Assembly: GCA_000469685.2 (NCBI GenBank)
Contig: LS997563.1
Coordinates: 31,801,968-31,865,967, forward strand
Direction: 5' to 3'
DNA length: 64,000 nt
DNA from: Haemonchus contortus
Taxonomy: Eukaryota; Nematoda; Chromadorea; Rhabditida; Trichostrongylidae
The notes under the pieces are model-generated. The model saw nothing but the letters and a program-made list of their open reading frames with translations, was not told the origin of the DNA and did not search any database. Below are positions 54,240 through 64,000 of the stretch, one piece after another. Both the position numbers and the translations under genes were made by a program. Position 1 is the stretch's first letter. Each line of letters opens with the position of its first letter.

Positions 54240-57200
54240 TAACAATGGAGGATTTTTCGAAAGATAACTTCTAAACACAGATGTCATCGTCTTGCTTGTT
54301 GGGGTATAATCAAGAAAGAGCTTGTCAGTGGTAGACATTTAGCAGATTTTTCTCGTGTGTGTAGATGCGACCCTATCCACCGTCAGTTGCAAAGACTGTA
54401 GATCCTCCCAGACGGTCTCTCTCGTTTGAAGTAATGCAACTCTGTGGACTCCCACTCTGTACAGCCATATAAACTTATTATATAATAATTATGTCGTTTT
54501 TAGTTGATTCAGATGTTTGGCATCACAACCGAACTGACGATAATGAAAGGCAGAATAGCTTGAAAGTTCGCTTCTATTTGCGAACACTCGACCTGATATT
54601 ACTCATCTTAAGCGATGACTAAAAATTTATCGGCAATCTACCCTTCCCTTGGCAGCTCCACCGTGTCAGTGTTGTATCTATGGAAGCTGGGAGCGAAGTA
54701 TGGCAGCACCACTATAATGAATGAGCAGGGCCAGAAATTTAAGAACCAGTTGCTTCCCTTTTTTCAACTGGACATTCTTGTGGTGAAGTTCCCTCGTGTT
54801 GCTAAATAGCAGGTGAGCAAAGGTACTAAACTAACCATGGTCAACAGAAACCATGGTCAACTGATCTCCATCACTTCTAGGCCTCTCCATTAAAGACTTG
54901 AAACAATTAATTTATTTCTGCCATGCACTCCTTCTCTCATATTCTCCTCCGAACACCTTTTTGAATGATGATTCAGCGTGGAAGCCCGAATTTTCTAGTT
55001 TCCGCAGGTACGCTCGAATTTCTAGGTCATAACGGTTTGGCAGTGTAACTACCGGAGTGTTACGCGGCATTTCCGGCCGTTCCGAAGACGATAGGCGAGA
55101 AACTAGACACATTCGGCGCTCTTCCATGTCCGGCTGGTGTTGACATATGCAGTGATGCCTTGTCTATTGTCTAGCCTCCTTAGATAAATACACCTGAATA
55201 GGTTGGATGAGCTGTCGCTGTGTTCGTTCAAAGACCATCTCTTACAATTAATCAAATGAGTCATGCGGTAGAAAATTACTGTAGGCTTGAAGCGTTTTAC
55301 CGTATGTTAGGTCTAAAATTGATAGATTAGATGCTCCAGTGGTGCTACACAGTGCGAAAAGCAAGAGCAAATTATGCCTCATTTTTTCCCTGAGCATCTG
55401 TGTTGGATAGGCGCAGTAGGAGTATTGAACCCAATAGTCTCAATACTTCTACTGTGCCCATCCAACAATTCAGCCAGCGCTCGTAGGGCTTGTTCTTGAT
55501 GCCAAAGTGTTATATGGATTTTGATATATTCACTACACACTTAGTGTTTAGTATTATTTGATAAACACATATGGGCCGCTCAATGTAGCTGTTCGGCCGA
55601 CAGGAGTAGGAGAAAAGATAGCTGAACTGTATTTCTTAAATTGTAGGAAAGTAGCTCGAGGAGTCATATCAATCTGCTAATGACTTCTCAAATTCTAGTG
55701 AAATGATAGGCCAAGGTATCCTTCCAATTAGCCATAAAACTTGGGAAAAAAACTGAAACAGTACGAAATTAAAAGGACGAATGCGGAATGGAAGGGGGTT
55801 TTGAACGGGATTCCCGTAATGCGCAGTTGCATAAAGAAATGGCTACAGAAAATTCTTTCTACTACTCTCATGGGTCAAGGCTCTGGACAATCAAATGGTC
55901 GAATTTCCAACATAAGTGTTTCATTGCGAATACTGCAGCGCGGTGATTAGGTGGAAGTGGGGTAAATTCGAGAAGAACGACCAAAAGATGTGACCCGGAA
56001 TCCTTCCATGGCTCTGAATTCTGGAAGAGAATTGCTGACTTGGTTGTTCCTCAGAAGACTTGGCTTAAAATTGATGTCATTCAGAAACGAATTCAATAAA
56101 TGGAATTTCAAGACGTGATTAAAGCTTCAACAAAACTTACCAACTTAGAAATTCTTATCCTTTTACGCTTCAATAACTGGTTTTGCAGTCACATGAAAGT
56201 GTTTACCCTCGATAAATAAATATGACGTCCCTGTGACTCGGCTGCTCTTCACGGTGCTCCGTTTCGCAGCAAGACCAATTCGACCGCTAGCTGACCAAGC
56301 CTGCCAGGTGGCGCACTACATACCTCGGGAATGTCTATGGTTCGATCACCAAATAGGTGCCTTCGTGGGCCAAATGAACCTTCTTTCCTTCCAGACCCGA
56401 AAAAACTTTATCTCTGTTGAGTTGCAGTTCACATACCGAAGAAGCATCAGCAAGAGCGACTACTGAAGGCGGTAACCTCTACCTGAAGATCAACCTTCGC
56501 TTATTCTAGGTGCACCGATTTATTTTTCTAATTAAGAATTCAGTTTTTACTTGGATTCCTACCCCAGGATTGAAAGGTTCTATTACAGTAAACAACGGAT
56601 CTCGTCACATCTTGGTTCGAAGTCATTACTGGCTAAGAATGTTGTGGTCTGACTGGGTGCACGCTCTGTCTATGCCTGTACAACGGCAAAAAATGGAAGT
56701 TTTTCCAGTCATAATGCACTCAAAAGGGGCAGGTACAAGTAAAAAACGAATATCTACACTGCTTCAAATAGAGCAAGCAGCAAAACAGCGCATAGGAATC
56801 AGTACATTCTAACCCTAACAGTTTTCTTTAGACAATTCACCAGACAACAATTAAGCTTTAATTTGGGCTCTGATTTTTGGCAGATATCCTTTATAAGCCT
56901 CCATGTTCAGCCACGGTCTGTACAAGTTTTGTGCAGAGTTAAATTGACTGCGATGACGTCTTCGGGCTTGATTTGACCGATGAAGCCAAAGATGAGCAAA
57001 TGTTTGGGTATGCGGCCAATCGTCGTCCGGTCTCAAGCCATTGAAACATTTGACGCAATTGTCGCCGCTTCCGGTTTTTCTATTTGACAACCTTTGAAGT
57101 ATTTGTTTTGCCGCGATAAATTCCGCTTAATACTCCGGAATCTTTTCTTTTGCAAGAGCCGTATGAAATATGACTGTCGAGCAAAATTCCTTTCACATTA

Positions 57201-57960
57201 CTGTCTATAATGCAATATCATTTCGTTACAAAATCCAGTGTGAACTCAACCTTGAAATCGAAGAAAGTCAAATTTTCTGATAATAAGCGAATGGTCAGTT
57301 TTACCGCAACACTACTAGCCGGGCTTCTCTCACTGGTAACCCTTCGAATCGAGGTGCAGAACCGTATGAAAAAGACGGCATATCGTCAGTCCAGCCTCGT
57401 GCCGTGCTCAGCTGGTTTTCCTGTTTGAGCTGAATTCATCGCAATGTGTGAAGTGAGAGGGCACGTTCGAAACCGCCTATTTGTTCTTCCTTGACAGCCG
57501 TCGGCAGCGCCAATTTTTTCCTGTTTCCTGCAATTTCAATTTCAGAGGACCCTTATGAACGGTACTAGAAACTCGGACACATTCGGGTATTGACTTTGAA
57601 TCACGAACGATTATCGGAATGGGAGAGTTGTAGGGTACCATAGCGACCAAGATTTCATGGCGAAAGTTTTCCGAGAGCGCTCTAGAAGACAAAAGAGCAA
57701 GTAGTTAATGAATTCCCGAAATTTTATATATACTTCGTAAATGATATACACACGTCTTTCTACAGAAAGCATTGAAGTGAAGAATTGATCACGATCGTTT
57801 CATAAGCTTTTCTATTTTACCTTGCTGTTAAGCATAAAAGTATTACTGAAAAAATGAGCACGTGTGGCTCTCCCAGAAGAAGGGAATCCTGCCAATTTCC
57901 GGAGAGGGTCGCTGCGGGGTCCCTTCGAGGGCAAGCACTGGAACTGTAAAAAAAACAGCA
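54240..57960. other. Gene-poor stretch
   Basis: Several short frames occur (56,510-56,812 plus; 56,851-57,090 minus; 54,912-55,127 minus), none with a motif or in-phase neighbours. A hairpin at 55,402-55,466 is listed separately. Confidence 0.4.
55402..55466. repeat. 65-nt hairpin, 27-bp stem
   Basis: The arms are 55,402-55,428 and 55,440-55,466 with an 11-nt loop. GTTGGATAGGCGCAGTAG pairs with its near complement; three positions differ, each leaving a wobble or single mismatch. Length, loop size and stem quality are those of a nematode pre-miRNA. Confidence 0.75.
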
Positions 57961-57964
57961 TAGT

Positions 57965-58262
57965 GACATAGTACAGACGACGAGTCTATTGACACTAACC
58001 AATCTCGTTTCTGGGATGCGCTTTGCATTCGACTACCATTCAGAATCTTGGGTAGCGTTTTGAATACGTACATACTGTGTGGCTTGAAGAGATAAGCCAA
58101 TCTACAAGTCTGTGCTTTTATCCTCTTATTCTTATCATTCAATCCCGGATCTGGTACCGAATCTCTGGCCTCTGACATATGGGAGGAATCCTTGGCCTGT
58201 GCGAGTATCGATACGAGCTTCGGCTTTGAGGCCTTCACATGAGATTAGTGTGACACCTAAGA
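57965..58262 (-). mobile_element. SINE, nearly full-length but diverged
   Basis: On the minus strand the order of blocks follows the SINE at 16,930-17,225: ATCGATACTCGCACAGGCCA, GGATTCCTCCCAT, GGTACCAGATCCGGG, GAGGATAAAAGCACAGAC, AAGATTCTGAATGGTAGTCG, GCGCATCCCAGAAACGAGAT. It creates a misleading signal-peptide-like open frame at 58,135-58,389 (minus). Confidence 0.7.
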
Positions 58263-58264
58263 TC

Positions 58265-58760
58265 AACACAAAAATCAGGGAGATGTCTTTCGTATTGTGA
58301 TGACACGTGAACATCCGTTCTTGAATGCGACGTCTAATTTTTCTCGTCAAATTTTTAACATTGTTATAGTAATACTTGCGGGTGCACAAGCGAAGTGTAG
58401 CGTATCAGTGCCTGTTTTCCTTTGAGCAAATTCTGAACGCGGTTGAACGGGCTACCTGATACTATGAAAAACTTTGTACGAGTCAGTAGATGCCAGGAAA
58501 AACCAGTTTAGTTCTAGTAGTTCAAAGGTGAACTACAGTCGTATGTAAGGGAGAGCAAGCGGATATTTACGACGCTGATCCGTCGTTTACCTTGCGAGCA
58601 CCTTCTGAGAGTTGCTGCAATGGAAGGGGTATCAAGCATCAGAAGAAGCAATAAAGCAGCATCGTTGACTTATTTTGCCTTATTCTTTGCTGAGGACAGT
58701 CTCAGATTAACACGGGGAAAGAACGCTTCAGTAAGTTCGCAGGCAGGTCATCTGCAGAAC
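58265..58760. other. No gene recognised
   Basis: Flanking sequence of the large foldback element. Only short frames were seen. Confidence 0.4.
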
Positions 58761-58792
58761 AGTACAATACTGCTCCTAATTTTTGTTCAACC

Positions 58793-58828
58793 GACGGTTT
58801 GCGACGGATTAATCCGTCGCAAACCGTC
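58793..58828. repeat. Perfect 36-bp palindrome at left end of the foldback element
   Basis: It is centred on ATTAAT, with the core GCGACGGATTAATCCGTCGC extended on both sides by GACGGTTT and its complement. A near-identical palindrome sits at 63,343-63,378 at the other end, with a small change in its left half. Perfect self-complementarity suggests a protein-binding or cruciform site used by the element. Confidence 0.9.
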
Positions 58829-58924
58829 GCATCGTCATAACTTTTGTTAAATTGCTTCGATCACGCTGAAAGTAGGATCATCAGGAAGCTCTTCTCGTAA
58901 AGAATCGAAGCATATAATGACCTT

Positions 58925-59164
58925 TCAATTTTTTCGAATTTTTCGCCCTCTTTTCCGGGAAAAACGAAAATTGAGTCTCTCAGTACCTGGGGTGTTACTT
59001 GCGGATATGACAGCATCGTAAACCTTCCACTTCAAATGAGAAATTCGTTTCAGGTTTTCAAAGGGCCTGAATGGTGCTATAACTAAGGAGAGCATAGAAA
59101 CCTGATCATTTTGATACCCTTCATGACATAATTTAACGACTTTCAGCTGAAAACAAAGGTGCAA
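58925..59164 (-). other. 79-codon open frame kept in both foldback arms
   Basis: This frame and its partner at 63,006-63,245 (plus) differ at only a few residues (for example QVSMLSLVIAP versus QGSMLSSVIAR) and are both open. The product would be basic, without signal peptide or known motif. It may be a genuine small protein of the element or just an open stretch preserved because the arms are similar. Confidence 0.3.
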
Positions 59165-59752
59165 AGCAAATTATCAGGTTTTCAAACGTTTGTTATTTCT
59201 TTTAGCCACGTATTTCGTATGACGACCGTATGATTGCTTGTGGGGAACCCTGTCATGTCATGAATATTTAATTTTTTCAATTTTGCAACATCACTTTCAT
59301 GGAGGTAAACGAGTGGGTGTTCAGCACCTGGGGTGTTTCCTGCAGATATAGCATAACCTTAAACTCTAAACTTCGATAGAAATCTTCATTCTGAGCTTTT
59401 AAAGACATTTTGAATATGGAAACATGAAATCATGGTTGTTTCGATATTCCTCATGATACAATTCAAAAAATTCCACCTGAAAACAGTGATTCCAATTATC
59501 AACTTTTCCAGAATTTGCTATTTTAGAAGTGCACTTTCTCGAGAACGAATTATTCTGCATTTACTAATACTTCCATTATGTGATCTGATATTCTGATAGA
59601 AGGCTGAGTGTCCTACTAGTCGGACGTTGAGCTAATTGACCCCTCACCATCGATCTCTATTGGGCCATCGCCTTCGCTATTGCCCAGTCCATTTAAGAGT
59701 ACGCCTGTTGACACATATTGATATGCAGCTGGCAGAATGAAACGACCACATC

Positions 59753-59947
59753 ATGATAAATACAGTTTCACTATGTATATGTTGTGTTGTGTTTTCACTT
59801 TGTATATTTTGTTTCACTTGTACGGCCTTCCCAATTAACGTAAACTATGGGGCACTGGCAATGGACACCGGTCAAATGAGCACAGAAAAGCACACATTGC
59901 TTGCCAGCACTGTTGTTTCGCCATTTGCAAGCGCTGTGAGTGACTGA
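59753..59947 (+). other. 64-codon open frame kept in both foldback arms
   Basis: The partner frame is at 62,224-62,418 (minus). Both encode a hydrophobic start (MINTVSLCICCVVFSLCI) like a signal or membrane segment and then a polar tail. I count 10 differing bases in 195, most of them changing the residue and none making a stop. No family recognised. Confidence 0.3.
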
Positions 59948-60545
59948 GGAACCCATATGGAATCCAGGTCAGGTGCAAACATGAGACAAACGCACTTGCG
60001 CTGCGCCATTGGCCAACTCAACATGAGCACATTTCAATGGACCATTTAGTAAGGGTTTAGGCTGGCTGCGGTAACAGTAGAAGGCCGATCGATTTCTGAC
60101 AAGTCAGGTCACGTTGCGACGTGATTCACTAAATAGTCTTATTAAGAACTCACATTCTGCTCAATACACAAAGAGAATTATATTTTATTACAAGATGGAC
60201 CAACTAAATACTTTTGATTTTATGGACGAACTTGCAGGTTAAAACCCTTCCATTTCTCTTAGCTTTGCTACGGAATGTATACGATCAGGGAACGTGTATC
60301 ATGCCTAACAGACTTTTCCATTCTAGCTTTTTGCTGACGATTCTTTTCACTCTAAATTTTACCTTACTTGCAGCATAGTTTGTCTTGACAATGTCGAATA
60401 TAACTGCAGTACAAGACGTATTTGAGTAGATTGCACTCATGTGGCTCAAGAAAACATGGCCTTGCAGACACAGTGATCCTAAGGAGATCGATAACGAGGG
60501 GTCAAGTCACTAGCTCCACTATTAACCACTAGTCAGTTGAACATA

Positions 60546-61086
60546 CAGGGTGACCCACATGAAGTGTGACGGCCAATAAAAAAATCGACTTATGGGCTTT
60601 TGGGCTGGAGAAAGCGGTGATCGCTTGGGCGGAAAGGAACACGATGAACGTCAGCTGAACCTTCCACAGGATTGGCCACCAGCTCACAGCGCAAAGAATA
60701 TGCTGCAATGTTGTGGAACCACGCTTCCGGGTTTTTGGGGCGAAGCAGTTTTGACCTCCAAATTCCCCGATCTCAATCCTTTGGATTTTGGTGTATGGTC
60801 TATTCTGGAGCAAAAAGCCTGCGCTTTCAAACACATGTCTTAGGAACCTCTGAAAGAAAGTTCCCTTGTAGAAGCGGGGGATGAAAGTGATTGCGCGCAT
60901 TCTCGAAAACATCCGAATGAGGTTGGATGTTTGCGTTAAAGCGAAAGATGGTCATTCTGCATGCAAGATGTGATATGTTGTTTACAATTTTGTGATGATT
61001 GTGTAGGAGTAATAGTTTCCTATTTGGTTCAATCTGTATGATTTTGATGCTAGTTTTCTGCGTCACACTTCATGTGGGTCACCCTG
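60546..61086 (+). mobile_element. Tc1/mariner-type element, internally deleted, 541 bp
   Basis: The ends are CAGGGTGACCCACATGAAGT and its complement, with TA at 60,544-60,545 and 61,087-61,088. The interior encodes a transposase remnant: QDWPPAHSAKNMLQ (around the second catalytic Asp) and FPDLNPLDFGVWSILEQKAC (around the third). The N-terminal DNA-binding half is deleted. It is nested in the loop of the foldback element. Confidence 0.88.
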
Positions 61087-61094
61087 TATATGTA

Positions 61095-61975
61095 TTAGGT
61101 TGGCAAATAAGTCCTGCGACAAAAAATTTGAAGCACTGAAAAATTGTATCAACAGTATGAACACGGTAGCAAGGGTGATAAACTTGTAGGACGTTCCCTG
61201 GGCAATCAGCGCATGGGTAAATAAGGGCACGCGTCAAGGCTTTCGTAGCATTACGGTCAGTGAATGGACAACACCCGATCCGTACCATCACCTTCTACTA
61301 AGCACTCCAAGGAAAAAACGCGGGTGTAGTGGCTCGAAATACTAGCAATCTATTCCATGCTAGCACTGCTCACCGATCGACGGTCAACAATCAGTTGAAT
61401 CGCTTCACTGCAGGAGATACTAGCCTTTGGAGTAACGCAAGCATCGTCCCTTAATTCAATGGAGGTTGAAGGAATCCATCCACTATGAGTTGCTAAACGC
61501 AGACTCGATGGACACAGCTATCGCTTGACCCTATGATCCCCTTTATTTGGCTAACGGGGTTAGAGAAGGACGATCAAACCGTAAATTAGGTCCCTACAGA
61601 GGGACAACGCACGTCGAAAATTCGCTTTAGACCCACGTCAAAAGTTCACCGATCCCGCTTGGTTCCAGGTTACTCACCAGTCGTACTCCCGGAGTGTTCC
61701 CTCTTTTAACTACCATGTGCTCCGCCTTTCCGAGCATCCCGTTGTAGAAAAGAAATTCGTAATTTAGTTTGATCCAAAAACGGCAGTCAATTACTTCTTT
61801 GAGTCACAGCTCCCTCACTCTTGAAGAGATGGCATCAGTGACTGGCTCAAAGGATAAAGGAAGGTTGTTGACTTCTTCGGTAAATATTTTTCCGAAAATT
61901 GATTGATATGAAAAAGATTTAGAAATGATTCAAAAAAGGTCTCCATTTTGTCGCAGGACTTATTTGTCAACCTAA
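61095..61975 (+). mobile_element. Mariner relic, 881 bp
   Basis: The terminal inverted repeats are TTAGGTTGGCAAATAAGTCC and the complement of GGACTTATTTGTCAACCTAA, flanked by TA (61,093-61,094 and 61,976-61,977). The interior retains RFTAGDTSLWSN near 61,400 (N-terminal part) and YFFESQLPHS with DWLKG and KVVDFFGKYF near 61,790-61,895 (C-terminal end), interrupted by stops. The catalytic core is missing. It begins 6 bp after the TA that ends the preceding element. Confidence 0.85.
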
Positions 61976-62223
61976 TATCCTTCTTATTTATAAATATACA
62001 TATATATTTGAATTGTGATAAATGTGTGAATAATGGTGAGTGCATCATGTCGCAACGTGACCTGACTTGTCAGAAATCCATCGGCCTTCTCCTACTGTTA
62101 CCGCAGCCAGCCCAAACCCCTCTAAATGGTCGATTGAAATGTTCTCATGTTGAGTTGGCCAATGGCGGAAGTGCGTTTGTATCATGTTTGCACCTGACCT
62201 GGATTCCATATGGGTTCGGATCC

Positions 62224-62418
62224 TCAGTCACTCACAGCGCTTGCAAATGGCGAAACAACAGTGCTGGCAAGCAATGTGTGCTTTTCTGTGCTCACTTGAC
62301 CGGTGTCTAGTGTCAGTGCCCCATAGTTTACGTCAAATGGGAATTCCGTACAAGTGAAACAACATATACAAAGTGAAAACACAACACAACACATACATAG
62401 TGAAACTGTATTTATCAT
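62224..62418 (-). other. Right-arm partner of the 64-codon open frame
   Basis: See the frame at 59,753-59,947 (plus). Same length, same hydrophobic start, a few residues different. Confidence 0.3.
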
Positions 62419-63005
62419 GATGTGGTCGTTTCATTCTGCCAGCTGCATATCAATATGTGTCAACAGGCGTACTCTTAAATGGACTGGGCAATAGCGAAGG
62501 CGATGGCCCAATAGAGATCGATGGTGAGGGGTCAATTAGCTCAACGTCCGACTAGTAGGACACTCAGCCTTCTATCAGAATATCAGATCACATAATGGAA
62601 GTCTTAGTAAATGCAGAATAATTCGTTCTCGAGAAAGTGCACTTCTAAAATAGCAAATTCTGGAAAAGTTGATAATTGAAATCACTGTTTTCAGGTGGAA
62701 TTTTTTGAATTGTATCATGAGGAATATCGAAACAACCATGATTTCATGTTTCCATATTCAAAATGTCTTTAAAAGCTCAGAATGAAGATTTCTATCGAAG
62801 TTTAGAGTTTAAGGTTATGCTATATCTGCAGGAAGCACCTGAGGTGCTGAACACCCACTCGTTTACCTCCATGAAAGTGATGTTGCAAAATTGAAAAAAT
62901 TAAATATTCATGACATGACAGGGTTCCCCGCAAGCAATCATACGGTCGTCATACGAAATACGTGGCTAAAAGAGATAACAAACGTTCAAAAATCTGGTAG
63001 TTTGC

Positions 63006-63245
63006 TTGCACCACTGTTTTCAGCTGAAAGTCGTTAAATTATGTCATGAAGGGTATCAAAATGATCAGGGTTCTATGCTCTCCTCAGTTATAGCACGATT
63101 CAGGCCCTTTGAAAACCGGAAACGAATTTCTCATTTGAAGTGGAAGGTTTACGATGCTGTCATATCCGCAAGTAACACCCCAGGTACTGAGAGACTCAAT
63201 TTTCGTTTTTCCAGGAAAAGAAGGCGAAAAATTCAAAAAAATTGA
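63006..63245 (+). other. Right-arm partner of the 79-codon open frame
   Basis: See the frame at 58,925-59,164 (minus). This copy keeps the same length and reading. No motif identified. Confidence 0.3.
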
Positions 63246-63342
63246 AAAATCATTATATATTTGGATTCTTTACGAGAAGAGCTTTCTGATGATCTTACTT
63301 TCAGCGTGATCGGAGCACTTTAACAAAAGTTATGGCGATGCG

Positions 63343-63378
63343 GCCGTTTGCGACGGATTAATCCGTCGCAAACCGTCG
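63343..63378. repeat. Near-perfect palindrome at right end of the foldback element
   Basis: It has the same core as the left-end palindrome (GCGACGGATTAATCCGTCGC). The outer part of one half is altered (CGGCCG instead of CGACGG). Confidence 0.88.
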
Positions 63379-63698
63379 GTTGAACAAAAATTAGGAGCAG
63401 TATTGTATGTAATAGGTTTAACAAAGTAACAAGTAATCGAAGCAGTTGAGATCGCTTCTAGTGCCAAGGCATCTCGTTTAGCCTACAATTCCTACCATAG
63501 TCCTCTGAAGGATAGCTCCTAGAACGACTCGACGATAATTCGCGTTTGTTAGTGCATTAACTTTCTACAGGGAATCAAAACACTAAGTTCACTGAAGATC
63601 ATTGAGGAGCAAGTAAGAGAACTCTCCAAAAACTGGTCAAGAATAATGCGTTTTTATGGGGAAATACGTACAAACTCTGTAAAAATAAAGCATCATAT

Positions 63699-63861
63699 CA
63701 TCTGTTAAGAAGCAGTTTTATACGATCTGTCGTAAGAAGAATGAACACCCAGTCATTCGTAATAAGATTCTCTCTCAAGCATCTGTTAAAAAGTAGCTTC
63801 ATACGAGCTGTCGTAAGAAGGTCGAACATCTAGTCATTCACAATAAGATTGTAACGAGAGG
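63699..63861. repeat. Two-copy tandem repeat, 81-bp unit
   Basis: Units at 63,699-63,779 and 63,780-63,861 both begin CATCTGTTAA, contain CGATCTGTCGTAAGAAG or CGAGCTGTCGTAAGAAG, and end with AATAAGATT plus a few bases. They differ at about ten positions. No coding content. Confidence 0.75.
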
Positions 63862-64000
63862 GAGACCATTCCACAAATAACGAGAAGTTATGTTTTTCCT
63901 CTCTGAGTAATTCCAACAACAGTAATAGAACCATTTCAGATATTCTCTCAATCAGATTGATGCAAGAAATGAGCACTATCCTAACGGCACCTCTGTAAAA

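Larger units (their letters stand above)
58765..63405. mobile_element. Large foldback (inverted-repeat) element, 4.6 kb
   Basis: The arms 58,765-60,127 and 62,043-63,405 are each about 1,363 bp, in inverted orientation and about 95% alike where I counted. The outer ends read CAATACTGCTCCTAATTTTT and its complement and are flanked by TA on both sides, suggesting a TA target duplication. Just inside each end lies a 36-bp palindrome. Each arm also has an internal duplication (the block near 59,000-59,160 resembles 59,330-59,480). The 1.9-kb loop holds two nested elements, leaving about 0.5 kb of native loop. No transposase of its own was seen. The mode of mobility is inferred. Confidence 0.9.

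Noticed and set aside
58135..58389. Minus-strand frame with a signal-peptide-like start and a YVRGQRFG run, like an amidated neuropeptide precursor
   Set aside because: The segment encoding the peptide matches the SINE family block by block (58,262-57,965 minus), so the apparent peptide is SINE sequence.
60827..61291. Minus-strand frames of 70-79 codons
   Set aside because: They run across ends of the two nested TA elements; no protein features.

Overview
The window looks like nuclear DNA of a nematode, most likely a strongylid (hookworm-like) parasite. The reasons are multi-exon genes with many introns near 50-300 bp and TTTCAG-type acceptors, a complete M13 metallopeptidase gene, nematode-style secreted cysteine proteins, and a dense load of eukaryotic mobile elements (Penelope-like, RTE, mariner/Tc1, a piggyBac-type derivative, MITEs and a tRNA-derived SINE). 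No bacterial operon, CRISPR array, rRNA gene or intact tRNA gene was seen. The species assignment is inference.

Genes. The main gene is a neprilysin-type M13 zinc metallopeptidase at 13,258-23,488 (+). I can assemble it as 22 phase-consistent exons coding for 789 residues, with an N-terminal membrane anchor, NAFY, HEITH, ENIAD and a terminal CVVW. Four smaller genes lie on the minus strand. Two encode related secreted proteins with a lustrin-type six-cysteine module (32,561-32,835 and 52,150-53,152). One encodes a 110-residue Pro/Gln-repeat protein (28,385-28,775). One encodes an unrecognised 126-residue three-exon protein (42,407-43,342). A broken fragment of SRP54 with its introns still present lies at 43,581-44,317.

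Region by region. 1-13 kb is mostly non-coding, with a degenerate 142-bp repeat, a GC-rich foldback, a SINE relic, a Penelope tail and a MITE. 13-23.5 kb is the peptidase gene, whose introns carry a SINE and a MITE. 25.7-30 kb holds a decayed array, a Tc1-type MITE and a mariner relic. 32.5-38.4 kb has one secreted protein gene, a Penelope fragment and, directly beside it, a 906-bp piggyBac-type element with TTAA target duplication. 40-42 kb is a satellite-bearing element with a 127-bp unit. 43-48.2 kb is a patchwork of SRP54 fragment, GIY-YIG relic, two MITEs and a large Penelope-like pseudogene. 49-50.9 kb is a young 5'-truncated RTE element with an 11-bp target duplication. 52-53 kb holds the second secreted protein gene. 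58.8-63.4 kb is a 4.6-kb foldback element with 1.36-kb inverted arms, a near-identical palindrome at each outer end, and two nested mariner/Tc1-type elements in its loop.

The least expected items are the large foldback element, the hammerhead-ribozyme-like motif at the ends of the Penelope copies, and the piggyBac-type mini-element whose ORF joins an acidic region to a cysteine-rich tail. All assignments were made by eye from the sequence; no alignment or database search was run.
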